A stretch of DNA of 8,237 nucleotides from NIOZ-UU13 sp035528395. GTDB lineage: Bacteria > Planctomycetota > Phycisphaerae > Sedimentisphaerales > Anaerobacaceae. Position numbers and translations under genes: made by a program. Position 1 is the stretch's first letter. The number at the start of each line of letters is the position of its first letter. This document shows, in pieces, positions 1 through 6,654 of the stretch. The stretch spans positions 1-8,237 of the forward strand of contig DATKYR010000193.1 of NCBI GenBank assembly GCA_035528395.1, written 5' to 3'. The notes beneath the pieces are model-generated. The model made no database searches. It was not told the DNA's origin and was given only the letters and a program-made list of their open reading frames with translations.

Positions 1-484
1 ACTGGATTTTGGAAGCACAAGCCCCCTATCCGGCATTGAGTTCCAACGGAAATGGGAGCGAAAAGCCTTTGAGACTGGAGGCAATAACTACTTTGCTCCT
101 GTCCAGCTTGTTGGTGATTTCTTCTCTGGCCGGCCTTCAAATGCACTGGGAGAGGTTTGCCCATCATATACCCCAGGAATCACACCATGTGACCTTGCAG
201 AATGCTTGCCTGGATTTGTTGTTGAAACCCTTCGTCTGGCGATCCCACAAATGGGCAAAAAACTCAAAGGCTTTGCGAGGAACGATGCGGTTATGACCGC
301 AGTAGAATCGAGAAGTTCTTCACCAATAAGGATTGTCAGGAATGAGACTTTACAGAGCCCCGCTATTAAAGGGCTATACCCCGCCGGTGAAGGCGCAGGC
401 TACGCTGGCGGAATAATCTCTACGGCCGTCGATGGGATCAAAATAGCTGAAGCCATAAGTAGCAAAACATTGAAATTGGCCTAA
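1..484 (+). CDS. FAD-dependent dehydrogenase (COG2509 type), C-terminal part
   Basis: The frame is open from base 2 to the TAA at 482-484, giving 160 visible residues; the N-terminal FAD-binding region lies outside the window. The visible part carries the C-terminal signatures of the uncharacterised FAD-dependent dehydrogenase family: a TGGNNYFAPVQLVGDF segment near residue 30, the run LRLAIPQMGKKLKGF, the block VESRSSSPIRIVRNE, and the FAD-contacting motif GLYPAGEGAGYAGGI near residues 124-138, followed by VDGIKIAEAI. These features make the family assignment firm. The substrate is unknown for the family, which is expected to be a cytosolic flavin oxidoreductase. An internal ATG at 206 would begin only a fragment, and the protein homology runs well upstream of it, so it is not the start. 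The gene converges on the minus-strand operon to its right and need not be functionally linked to it. Confidence 0.9.
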   Translation, partial: LDFGSTSPLSGIEFQRKWERKAFETGGNNYFAPVQLVGDFFSGRPSNALGEVCPSYTPGITPCDLAECLPGFVVETLRLAIPQMGKKLKGFARNDAVMTAVESRSSSPIRIVRNETLQSPAIKGLYPAGEGAGYAGGIISTAVDGIKIAEAISSKTLKLA

Positions 485-522
485 AGTAAAAAAACTCATG
501 CTTCTCTATGAGGTCGGTTACA

Positions 523-557
523 TGATAAAAAAAACGAAACCCTTGATTTTTCAAGGC
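523..557 (-). terminator. Possible intrinsic terminator of the minus-strand operon
   Basis: Read on the minus strand, the arms CCTTGA and TCAAGG (541-556, four-base loop) form a perfect six-base-pair hairpin. It is followed after six bases by a run of eight T (527-534). It sits just past the stop of the last, broken operon gene. The stem is short and only half GC, and the T run is slightly distant, so this is a moderate call. Confidence 0.4.
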
Positions 558-572
558 AGGCTGGATATCCTG

Positions 573-1219
573 TTAGCCAAGATATGTAAAATCGGCGTAG
601 GGATTTGCACCAGTATCATTTATAAGAAGAATGTCTTTAAGGCTTGCTGTCCCAGTGATTTTGGAGGCCCTGACTTTTTTGCCCATTGATGATAGCGTCC
701 AACAGCATGCGGTCGCAGCCATACTTTTACCTGAATTCATGGAGGTGCCACAAACAAGAATCATTTTAGCACGAGGTTTCTTTTTTATTGTGTTTCGTGA
801 TTTAATAAGAGGGAAATCTTTTGTATTCAAAACCTTGACTGACTGGTCACAGACATAACCTAATATTTTTACCCTTGTTGGGTCTTTTATCCTTGAGTTC
901 TTAGTTTCGGCAAGTCCAATCATTCCAGAACGAGCAATCAGGTCAACTTCATGTGTCATTTCATCAGGAACCGAACCTTCATAAAAGTCTGGGGCGTACC
1001 TGTTTCCAAACACAAAAACAGCTTTTGCGCCATCACATATCATATGTATTCTGCCGGACACATTTTTCAAGGATGCGTGCTGTCCAATTCGAACAATCTC
1101 TCCATATACAACATCGCCTATCTGTGGCTGTTTGCCAGGTAATCATAAAACTTGATTTGTTTGTGTTTTATCGTAAATACCGCACTTGGTAAGTTAAATC
1201 CTTTATATACTCTTTTCAA
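573..1219 (-). pseudogene. DUF1611-like P-loop protein, frameshifted and 3'-truncated
   Basis: The likely start is TTG at 1219-1217, seven bases after a perfect AAGGAGG (1233-1227), overlapping the end of the PLP decarboxylase gene. This frame reads LKRVYKGFNLPSAVFTIKHK and continues to FYDY. The next sensible residues, LPGKQPQIGDVVYGEIVRIG, lie in another frame that begins at 1142 directly after a TGA, so one base appears missing near 1140-1145. The second frame then stays open to the TAA at 575-573. It shows FVFGNRYAPDFYEGSVPDE, a Walker A loop GTSMNSGKS (about residue 158 from the TTG), and SKITGTASLKD followed by NDTGANPYADFTYLG. From memory, members of this family continue well past this point to about 330-370 residues, so the C-terminal part is lost. 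Some DUF1611 members are linked to D-glutamate N-acetylation, but the role here is unknown. A downstream TTG at 1070 would give a shorter protein without a ribosome binding site that I can see. Confidence 0.65.
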
Positions 1220-2630
1220 TTTTCTGCCTCCTTGTGTACCTGCTTTTTCCAGCGTTCTTTGACAGCTTCTGTTTCTTCTTATTTGTTTTCTTGCTCATTT
1301 GCTCAGCTCCTTTGAGGACTATTTTTTTGTCTAACATTACTACTTTGGGAAGTGGCTTGATAAACTCCTGCCGAAGACTGTACGTATAAGCGCCCTGCGT
1401 CGGTATCATCAGAACGTCACCCGGCTCGATACCCTTCCCCCAATAAGCGTAGCCCCACACATCGTGCGGGGTACATAGCGAACCAAGAATGTAACATTCG
1501 TGCTCGATGGGTTCAGGGCGAGACAGGTTGATTACAGGAAAATAATCTGTCTCAAATCGCTCCCATCCAATGGCATTTGTGCCAGCGTCGGTGATAACCA
1601 AGTCTTTTGCTTTTTTATCCAAAACCGTCAATAGCAGGTGCATGGCATCGTTGCAAAGCCATCTACCCGGTTCGGCACAGATGCGGCAGGACACGTAAGG
1701 GAACAAATGAGTACACACTGCCTGAGCGATCTGACCAGCAAACTCTTCGATGGTGGTCGACTGACGCTTGTAGTGGCAGGTCTTAGACACTGAACCCAAC
1801 TTAGTGGCAGATGAGGAGTGACTTAGTGGTATACCAGAAGACTGTAGCCATTCTCCCTGGCTCGGCCAGAATCCTCCACCAATGTCAATAAACTCAATCA
1901 TCGAACTCTGTTCTGAAGTCAGTTTGCTGAGAGTATTACCCAGGCAAGCTATGAAGTTCACCTGGTTGTATGGGTCAAGGTTCCAACTTGTGTGAAACTG
2001 GAGGCCGTTAATAGATACGTGGTCGCAATGTTTCGCCGCGTCAAGGAATTTCGACAAGTCCTTCAAAGGGATTCCAAACTTGCGCCATAGCCCGTGACTG
2101 TCTATTGTCAGTCTTACTCCCGCACGAATAGAGGCGTCCTTTTCGGCTGCTACACGCTGTAGATGTTCAAGTTCACCAAAGCTGTCGATCAATACGGTTA
2201 TACGATCACTATTTTCGACAGCGAGAGTTAATTCTTTTTTGGTTTTACCCGGTCCGCTGAAGACGATGTCGGCCGCATCAGTGTCGAGAGCAATTTCAAG
2301 TTCCAAGCCGCTGGAAACATCCAGATTCAGGCCAGCATTTACCAACGTTTTGACAATCAGAGGGTGGTTATTGCTCTTCATTGCGTAATAAACACGCACA
2401 TCAGGCAACTCCTGAGAGAAAGCATCGGTGAATTGCTCTGCCCGCTCTATCAGAACACTTTCTTCCACCACGTAAAGAGGAGAGCCATACCTGTGACATG
2501 CTTGTAGAAACACATCTCGCCGTTGCAGAAAGCCACTTACAAAGGAGCTGATTTCGGTATGATCGAGTATGGCTGGTTCTTGCTTGGTTGACTCACTGGT
2601 CGTTTTTAGGGTGGACTCACTGTCGCACAT
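1203..2630 (-). CDS. Fold-type III PLP-dependent decarboxylase (DAP/ornithine decarboxylase-like)
   Basis: This 475-residue protein belongs to the alanine-racemase-fold decarboxylases, which remove the carboxylate from basic or diamino acids using pyridoxal phosphate. The PLP lysine is K85 in YYAMKSN. Also visible are KFG at 184-186, the stacking histidine region LQFHTSW (H213), the glycine loop FIDIGGGF (251-253) for the PLP phosphate, AEPGR (319-323), a C386-to-D390 element in LGSLCTPHD that matches the family's catalytic Cys/Asp substrate-binding segment, and QGAYTYSLRQEF (412-423). Substrate choice cannot be read from this. The ATG at 2630 overlaps the preceding ATP-grasp gene by 25 bases. 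Family members usually end near residue 435; here a Lys/Arg-rich tail of about 35 residues follows, with its own internal ribosome site and ATG. Pairing with an ATP-grasp ligase recalls BtrJ/BtrK of butirosin synthesis, but no carrier protein is seen here. Confidence 0.9.
   Translation of the reverse strand: MCDSESTLKTTSESTKQEPAILDHTEISSFVSGFLQRRDVFLQACHRYGSPLYVVEESVLIERAEQFTDAFSQELPDVRVYYAMKSNNHPLIVKTLVNAGLNLDVSSGLELEIALDTDAADIVFSGPGKTKKELTLAVENSDRITVLIDSFGELEHLQRVAAEKDASIRAGVRLTIDSHGLWRKFGIPLKDLSKFLDAAKHCDHVSINGLQFHTSWNLDPYNQVNFIACLGNTLSKLTSEQSSMIEFIDIGGGFWPSQGEWLQSSGIPLSHSSSATKLGSVSKTCHYKRQSTTIEEFAGQIAQAVCTHLFPYVSCRICAEPGRWLCNDAMHLLLTVLDKKAKDLVITDAGTNAIGWERFETDYFPVINLSRPEPIEHECYILGSLCTPHDVWGYAYWGKGIEPGDVLMIPTQGAYTYSLRQEFIKPLPKVVMLDKKIVLKGAEQMSKKTNKKKQKLSKNAGKSRYTRRQKIEKSI
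1227..1233 (-). promoter_or_regulatory. Ribosome binding site that fixes the DUF1611-like start
   Basis: A perfect AAGGAGG on the minus strand lies seven bases before TTG 1219-1217, inside the 3' end of the decarboxylase gene. It is the main reason to place the original start of the last operon gene upstream of its frame break. It also implies translational coupling to the decarboxylase. Confidence 0.6.
1296..1313 (-). promoter_or_regulatory. Internal ribosome site and ATG inside the decarboxylase tail
   Basis: On the minus strand AAAGGAG (1313-1307) precedes an in-frame ATG (1298-1296) by eight bases. Starting there gives a 31-residue, very basic peptide (MSKKTNKKKQKLSKNAGK and onward) ending at the decarboxylase stop. 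The codon just before this ATG is CAA, one transition from TAA. The layout suggests that a separate small gene became fused to the decarboxylase, or that it can still be translated alone. Confidence 0.35.
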
Positions 2631-3916
2631 AACTGTCTTTTCATTTTAAGCTTTAGTTTAGAGGCGATTTCAATACACTCGTTTTCGATGCTCTCAGGAT
2701 CTGTTGGTTCAAAAATGACATGGCCCAGAAGCCGGGATTCGTAGTCTTCAGGCGGAAGGATAACTCGGTGGCCCGGACCTCGCTTTAAGTGATGCTCCAC
2801 TACACGCCGGTCTTTGAGTAAGGCCGAGGCATCAATTCGCTCGATTTCACCATTGTATGTTGCGAAGAGACGAACACCAACAAGGGGCCGGTGTTGCAGG
2901 GATGTGCCTGAGACGAAGGGATGCCCCTCTGCGAAATCGAGCGTACATCCAAGTATGTCCATTCCACAGCTATTCAACAGCAAAGGGGGAAGGCAATCGC
3001 CTCCTGGGCGAGGTGCTAATTCAATCATAAAGGCTTGGTTGTCTCGGACAACAAAATCCAGCATGCATATAGCCCGATCCAAGCCCAGCGATTTAGCCGC
3101 TGTACGTAACTGGTTGCGAAAGATATTCTCCCCCAAGCCTTCTGGAAGTGGACTGGGCAAGAGATAGGCCAAGGTTGTCCCGAATGTCTGCTTCGGATCG
3201 AGGATTTTTCGGGCAATACGGATAATTTCCACATGATCCCCATCAACAGTAAAATCGCAGCTGTACTCGTCTCCTTGAACAAACTCCTCAACGACAAAGA
3301 CCACGCGGGGATCAATTTTTCTTCCGTCAAAAACGTACGGTGCGTACATCCGCAAATCTGAATGGCGGGCCAATCTGGATTGCAGCGTATTAAACGCGAC
3401 CACACATTCATCTTCAGTGGAACATAATAAGATAAGCTCACTACCGCTACCGGTCAGAGGTTTGAGCACGGAAGGGCCATTTATTTTGTGCAGGAAACTT
3501 ATGGCATTGGAGGCGTTATGAACAAGCTCAACATCGGGACATGGCAGCCCAGCTTGTCGCCAAACCTGCTTGCAAACGTACTTGTCTCTGCATTCCGCAA
3601 CAGCTTCGGTTGAAGGATAGGAAAGCCCAAACGAATGAGCGATAAATGCGGCTGTGGGCATTGACTCGCAGTCAAAGCAGGCAATCCCACTCAGTTCCAT
3701 CCGCCATCGATTTAAATGCCTCCGTAGTGCAGCAGCGACCTCTTCAGGCTGGCTCAGATTGCACAGCAGTTCGTCTTCTGAGCTGGGCGGAGGCTCTGTA
3801 GCCTTAGTTCGCTCGTTAACATCGGTAATGAAAATCGCCCTTTGCGGAAATCGCCGGTTAATGATGTCAATATAATCAGCAGTTGTCCCCACAACTAATA
3901 CGCGCCTATTCGACAT
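2606..3916 (-). CDS. ATP-grasp carboxylate-amine ligase
   Basis: This 436-residue protein has the ATP-grasp layout. An N-terminal Rossmann-like pre-ATP domain starts with RRVLVVGTTADY, and the linker DKYVCKQVWRQAGLPCP spans 111-127. The adenine/phosphate-loop lysine is in SVLKPLTGSGSE (K152), followed by VVEEFVQGDEYSCDF (208-222), and the metal-binding strand pair is CMLDFVVRDN with IELAPRPGGDCLP (E289 and the following RPGG). The RPGG form is typical of enzymes that activate an amino-acid carboxylate as an acyl phosphate and join it to an amine, such as L-amino-acid ligases and BtrJ. Substrates are not readable from sequence. The ATG at 3916 overlaps the upstream gene by 11 bases and follows a G-rich ribosome site (GAGGGGGGTAGG). 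Its own end overlaps the decarboxylase start, which suggests tight coupling in one cytosolic pathway. Confidence 0.9.
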   Translation of the reverse strand: MSNRRVLVVGTTADYIDIINRRFPQRAIFITDVNERTKATEPPPSSEDELLCNLSQPEEVAAALRRHLNRWRMELSGIACFDCESMPTAAFIAHSFGLSYPSTEAVAECRDKYVCKQVWRQAGLPCPDVELVHNASNAISFLHKINGPSVLKPLTGSGSELILLCSTEDECVVAFNTLQSRLARHSDLRMYAPYVFDGRKIDPRVVFVVEEFVQGDEYSCDFTVDGDHVEIIRIARKILDPKQTFGTTLAYLLPSPLPEGLGENIFRNQLRTAAKSLGLDRAICMLDFVVRDNQAFMIELAPRPGGDCLPPLLLNSCGMDILGCTLDFAEGHPFVSGTSLQHRPLVGVRLFATYNGEIERIDASALLKDRRVVEHHLKRGPGHRVILPPEDYESRLLGHVIFEPTDPESIENECIEIASKLKLKMKRQLCATVSPP

Positions 3917-4868
3917 GTCCTACCCCCCTCAGTTCTAGGTCTTCCGAAGGATGAGTTTCAAGCGGGCAATTTGACAACAGATACAAAGGTCTTTCGGTAA
4001 GATGAAACTTCCGCTTCCATGAAAAATCTCCGCACAGAAAGTCGATCAGATTAAATCTTTCCCTGCAGCCACGTTGCATGTGGTGTAGGTTTATTAGTTT
4101 TGCCACTCCGGGGCAGTCACGATTCGTACCGCCTCCGAGTAAAGTGTAATCTCCGCGATAAACACATCCTATGTCAACAGCGGCTATCTCTCCGCTGATT
4201 ATAATAGTTGTTATACGTAGCCATCCTTTATCATTGAGGTAGTGCGTCAGCGTACGAAAGCTTTCCCGAAAACGCAGGTCGTAGAAATAGGAACGATTGC
4301 CAAAGTTATTAACGTTCAATTGCACCAGGTGCTCAAAGTCTGACATATCGTCATAGCGATAACGCGAGCCCACCTGCAATGAAGCTATTTCACGCTTTAT
4401 GCTTTTTGCGGACTTTTTTGAAAACTGCTGGAAATAGTTCTCGATATCATAGTTGTAATCCGGCGGCCTAAACAGATATCCAACCTCGTCAACTACACAT
4501 TGGTTTTGGGATATAGATCCTAAAGACGGCCGTAAATAGCGAAGATAATACTGCCCCCGACAACGATCTAACATATCGCAAAGTATTCCGCTGCTGGCTG
4601 GAATGCGATTCTGCTCAAGCCAGGTCTTGTCTTGCCAGGTTTCCCCGGGAAAATAGCCATAGCATTGAGCCTCCTCTATCCAACTGAGAGGCAAAATTTC
4701 TGTAAGGCCGCGGGAATTTTCGGCAGCAATGAAACAAGCCGGTCGCTGAAAATGCTTCTGGAAGCAGGCACGGAACTCCCATATATCCCATACATTCTCT
4801 TGAGGTATGGTACTTTTCCAAATATCGCGGCATTGCTCCAAGTCATTTATTATGCGAATATCAAACAT
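3906..4868 (-). CDS. FemAB/GNAT-like acyltransferase (Acetyltransf_6 type)
   Basis: This 320-residue protein looks like the GNAT-related family that includes FemAB-type aminoacyltransferases and the BioF2-like acetyltransferase domain. The diagnostic part is the C-terminal half. KKSAKSIKREIASLQ near 151-165 matches the basic KLRRxxRR-type helix that opens the domain. GEIAAVDIGCVYRGDYTLLG leads to the turn GGGTNRDCPG (245-254), then an LHHMQRGCRERF helix, and FNLIDFLCGDFSWKRKF (272-288) corresponds to the family's FDFLxGxexYKxxF. The donor could be an acyl-CoA or an aminoacyl group; the sequence does not say which. The ATG at 4868 lies three bases after the stop of the SpeD-family gene, with a weak GAGG site upstream. 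No membrane segment is evident, so a cytosolic enzyme is expected. Confidence 0.75.
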   Translation of the reverse strand: MFDIRIINDLEQCRDIWKSTIPQENVWDIWEFRACFQKHFQRPACFIAAENSRGLTEILPLSWIEEAQCYGYFPGETWQDKTWLEQNRIPASSGILCDMLDRCRGQYYLRYLRPSLGSISQNQCVVDEVGYLFRPPDYNYDIENYFQQFSKKSAKSIKREIASLQVGSRYRYDDMSDFEHLVQLNVNNFGNRSYFYDLRFRESFRTLTHYLNDKGWLRITTIIISGEIAAVDIGCVYRGDYTLLGGGTNRDCPGVAKLINLHHMQRGCRERFNLIDFLCGDFSWKRKFHLTERPLYLLSNCPLETHPSEDLELRGVGHVE

Positions 4869-4871
4869 AGC

Positions 4872-5261
4872 TTACAACCTCAGGTTGCTATGTGTGATGC
4901 AGTGAGAACCTGCGAAGAATTTCTGGGCAAAGTCAGCAACTATTTTTGGATCGTAGGGCTTACAACTGAAAACATCCAGGTAGACAGTATTTGTCATGTT
5001 GGCAAAATGGGCGGAAATGAGTGACGTCTCGATTAACTGCACCATCGAGTAGCCGGCCACCCGCTCATCCTCGCCGAAATTAACAACTGTTGTCTCACCG
5101 AATCTTTTCATCTCGATCAAGTCACACAGCTCGACTACGAATTGCCGAATCCTTTCGGCGCTGCGAATAGCATCGGGATCGGAATTGTAAATGTCGAAAC
5201 TCGATGCAATACCCCATGCAGACTGTAACACCGCCTGCTCAACTATGGTTTGTGTTTCCAT
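4872..5261 (-). CDS. SpeD-family pyruvoyl decarboxylase homologue
   Basis: This 129-residue protein matches the S-adenosylmethionine decarboxylase (SpeD) proenzyme family, which cleaves itself to create a pyruvoyl cofactor. The segment IETSLISAHF through VYLDVFSC aligns without gaps to the canonical ISESHLTIHT through AIDLFTC. It preserves the self-processing serine (S80, after E78-T79), the processing histidine (H85) and the proton-donor cysteine (C100). The family's HTWPE motif after that histidine is replaced by HFANM, so the substrate may not be S-adenosylmethionine; some SpeD homologues are known to decarboxylate arginine or ornithine instead. An upstream GTG at 5282 exists, but AAGGAGG at 5273-5267 sits five bases before ATG 5261, which is therefore taken as the start. 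It is the first gene of the operon. Confidence 0.8.
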   Translation of the reverse strand: METQTIVEQAVLQSAWGIASSFDIYNSDPDAIRSAERIRQFVVELCDLIEMKRFGETTVVNFGEDERVAGYSMVQLIETSLISAHFANMTNTVYLDVFSCKPYDPKIVADFAQKFFAGSHCITHSNLRL

Positions 5262-5266
5262 TTTAA

Positions 5267-5273
5267 CCTCCTT
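5267..5273 (-). promoter_or_regulatory. Ribosome binding site of the SpeD-family gene
   Basis: A perfect AAGGAGG on the minus strand lies five bases before ATG 5261. It decides between this start and the longer GTG start at 5282, whose first codons would overlap the site. Confidence 0.7.
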
Positions 5274-5316
5274 GTTTAGCACGCAGTGTTTGGCAACCTC
5301 GCCTTGCGCGGCACTG

Positions 5317-5345
5317 ACATAAAATTGTTTTATATAACCTTGTAA
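5317..5345 (-). promoter_or_regulatory. Candidate promoter of the biosynthetic operon
   Basis: On the minus strand TTACAA (5345-5340), 17 bases and TTATGT (5322-5317) form a weak sigma70-like promoter. It would give a leader of about 50 bases before ATG 5261. The palindrome ATAAAA-TTG-TTTTAT (5319-5333) overlaps the -10 side and could be an operator or simply AT-rich DNA. No copy of the TGACCA-type operator found at the regulator gene is visible here. The 138-base gap between the regulator and the operon (5262-5399) holds nothing else that I can identify. Confidence 0.4.
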
Positions 5346-5399
5346 GAATTTCCGCCGGATACTGTTGACGGTAGCGCTTCCTTAATAAAACTTTCCAGA

Positions 5400-6036
5400 C
5401 TACTCTCGACCCAGAAAAACACATAGACTCCTTACAAAAGCCTTTTTTAGGGGCTTAACGCTTGACTCTATTTCATCCGCGTCCATGCCAATCATGGCAA
5501 AAGAAAAATAACCGGAAATAAAGCCGGCAACCGCACAAGCAAGGCGACGAATCTTAGCTGGATCTATTTCAGGAGAAAAATATTGAGAGACTTGGTTTTC
5601 AATCTCTTTCAAATAACGCAAATACGGCTCATCCAGATCTTCTGCAGCATCATCCTGAAGCATTAATAATAATCTTCCTTGAAAAAGCAGGATGAATTCC
5701 TCGCTATTCTCGGCAAAAAAGTCATAGTGGGCGTTTAAAAAATGTTCTAAAACATCTTCCAGGGTTTCAGGTTCATCTGGATAGGAGCGAAGACGTTCGA
5801 TAAGATGTTTAATGGCATTTTCCACTAGCACAAGAACCACTTCCTCTTTATCCGCAAAATGCCGATAGAGTGTGCCTTTGCCTATGTGGGCTTTTTCGGT
5901 GATATTTTCAACCGTTGCGGCATCAACACTCTTTTCACTAAAGATATCCAAAGCTGCCTCTTTTAAGCTTTTTTCGGGTCATGGCAATTCTTTGCTGACC
6001 CCTGTTTTTGCGCGCTTTTTTAGACTTAGCACTCAT
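5400..6036 (-). CDS. TetR/AcrR-family transcriptional regulator, frame broken near N-terminus
   Basis: The main open frame (5400-5951) reads EKSVDAATVENI, then TEKAHIGKGTLYRHFADKEE, the TetR helix-turn-helix with its GKGTLYRHF signature, followed by a helical ligand-binding domain ending SLCVFLGRE. It lacks helix 1 of the DNA-binding domain. That helix is found just upstream in another frame: ATG 6036 starts MSAKSKKARKNRGQQRIAMT, continues RKKL, and would join EAALDIFSEKS if one A were removed from the A runs at about 5962-5972. The repaired protein has about 211 residues, normal for TetR repressors. This may be a true inactivating insertion or a homopolymer error. A second ATG at 5982 is an alternative start. 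The promoter and operators upstream look intact. It lies 138 bases upstream of the operon on the same strand and is a plausible local regulator of it. Confidence 0.8.
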
Positions 6037-6041
6037 ATAAA

Positions 6042-6073
6042 TGGCCATATAGTCATAACTGACCACATGGTCA
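6042..6073. promoter_or_regulatory. Tandem palindromic operators, probable TetR-family binding sites
   Basis: Site B at 6060-6073, TGACCACATGGTCA, is a perfect inverted repeat with arms TGACCA and TGGTCA around two bases. Site A at 6042-6055, TGGCCATATAGTCA, is an imperfect copy matching 10 of 14 positions. Their centres lie 18 bases apart. Site B covers the -35 region and site A the -10 region of the regulator's promoter. TGACC/GGTCA arms are common among TetR-family operators. Confidence 0.6.
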
Positions 6074-6074
6074 A
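6046..6074 (-). promoter_or_regulatory. Sigma70-like promoter of the TetR gene
   Basis: On the minus strand TTGACC (6074-6069), exactly 17 bases, and TATATG (6051-6046) form a good sigma70 promoter. Transcription would start near 6039, only about three bases before ATG 6036. The transcript would then be nearly leaderless, or ATG 5982 would be the used start. Both operator palindromes overlap the promoter elements, which is the usual geometry for autorepression. Confidence 0.6.
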
Positions 6075-6549
6075 TAATAAAAATGAATTTTTTAAGAATT
6101 TTATTTATTTTTCAGGTTGGTTCAATAGGAATCAAGCTTTGACCTAAATGCAATATTCCGTTTTCCCACGCCATTCTTACTTGGTGCATTATACAACCAT
6201 ACAACCAGAAGGCTCGTTATCTGCCAATTCGAGAAAATTCAGACTCCATAAACTCTTTGGTATCAAGGTATTACAGGAGACCGAAAATTTGGCAACGTTT
6301 ACAATGATTGACCATGACATAAGCAGATTCACGATGTCGATTATGATTGCATCGTGAAGCCGAAAAGCTGTTCAGATAAGTAGTGCACATTGGCTGGCAT
6401 GTCGTAACAGGATGCCTCAAAAAATATTTATGGCAACAGAGATTTTACTATTTGACTTTGATCTCTTCATAGGCGCCCTTCATAAGTGTATCGGGGTGAA
6501 CTTGAAGAAAGAAAGCATCTAACTTCTCGCCACCCCCATCTTTATTAGG
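6075..6549. other. Gene-poor region between regulator and RRM gene
   Basis: I see no supported gene here. A 69-codon open frame on the plus strand (6148-6357) has no ribosome site and no recognisable motif. On the minus strand, a 36-codon stretch without a start (6558-6448), reading IQPNKDGGGEKLDAFFLQVH and ending EEIKVK before a stop, looks protein-like and may be a gene remnant that I cannot identify. The left end is AT-rich, consistent with a promoter zone. Confidence 0.4.
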
Positions 6550-6578
6550 TTGTATTGGTCAGCTAGAGCTGATATTTT
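6550..6578 (+). promoter_or_regulatory. Candidate promoter of the RRM gene with an internal palindrome
   Basis: TTGTAT (6550-6555), 17 bases and TATTTT (6573-6578) form a sigma70-like promoter about 75 bases before the RRM start. The spacer contains a perfect inverted repeat, TCAGCT-AG-AGCTGA (6559-6572), placed where a repressor would block polymerase. The leader of roughly 70 bases is long enough for post-transcriptional control. Confidence 0.4.
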
Positions 6579-6654
6579 AATGGAAGAAAAGTTCGGCAGT
6601 GTAGATGGGTGCTTCAGATGGGAAAGAACGTAAAGGTTATTGAAGGAAATCGAA

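Noticed and set aside
1136..1150. Programmed -1 frameshift in the DUF1611-like gene
   Set aside because: No X XXY YYZ slippery heptamer or strong downstream hairpin is visible, and the gene is also truncated at its 3' end, so decay or sequence error is more likely.
951..1192. Plus-strand ORFs opposite the DUF1611-like gene
   Set aside because: They are antisense shadows: the minus strand carries the P-loop and family motifs.
1203..5261. Butirosin-type carrier-protein pathway
   Set aside because: The ATP-grasp/PLP decarboxylase pair fits, but the small first gene is SpeD-like, not an acyl carrier protein: it has no DSL phosphopantetheine motif.
6148..6357. 69-codon plus-strand ORF
   Set aside because: No ribosome site, no recognisable motif, and it begins in a region dominated by stops in other frames.
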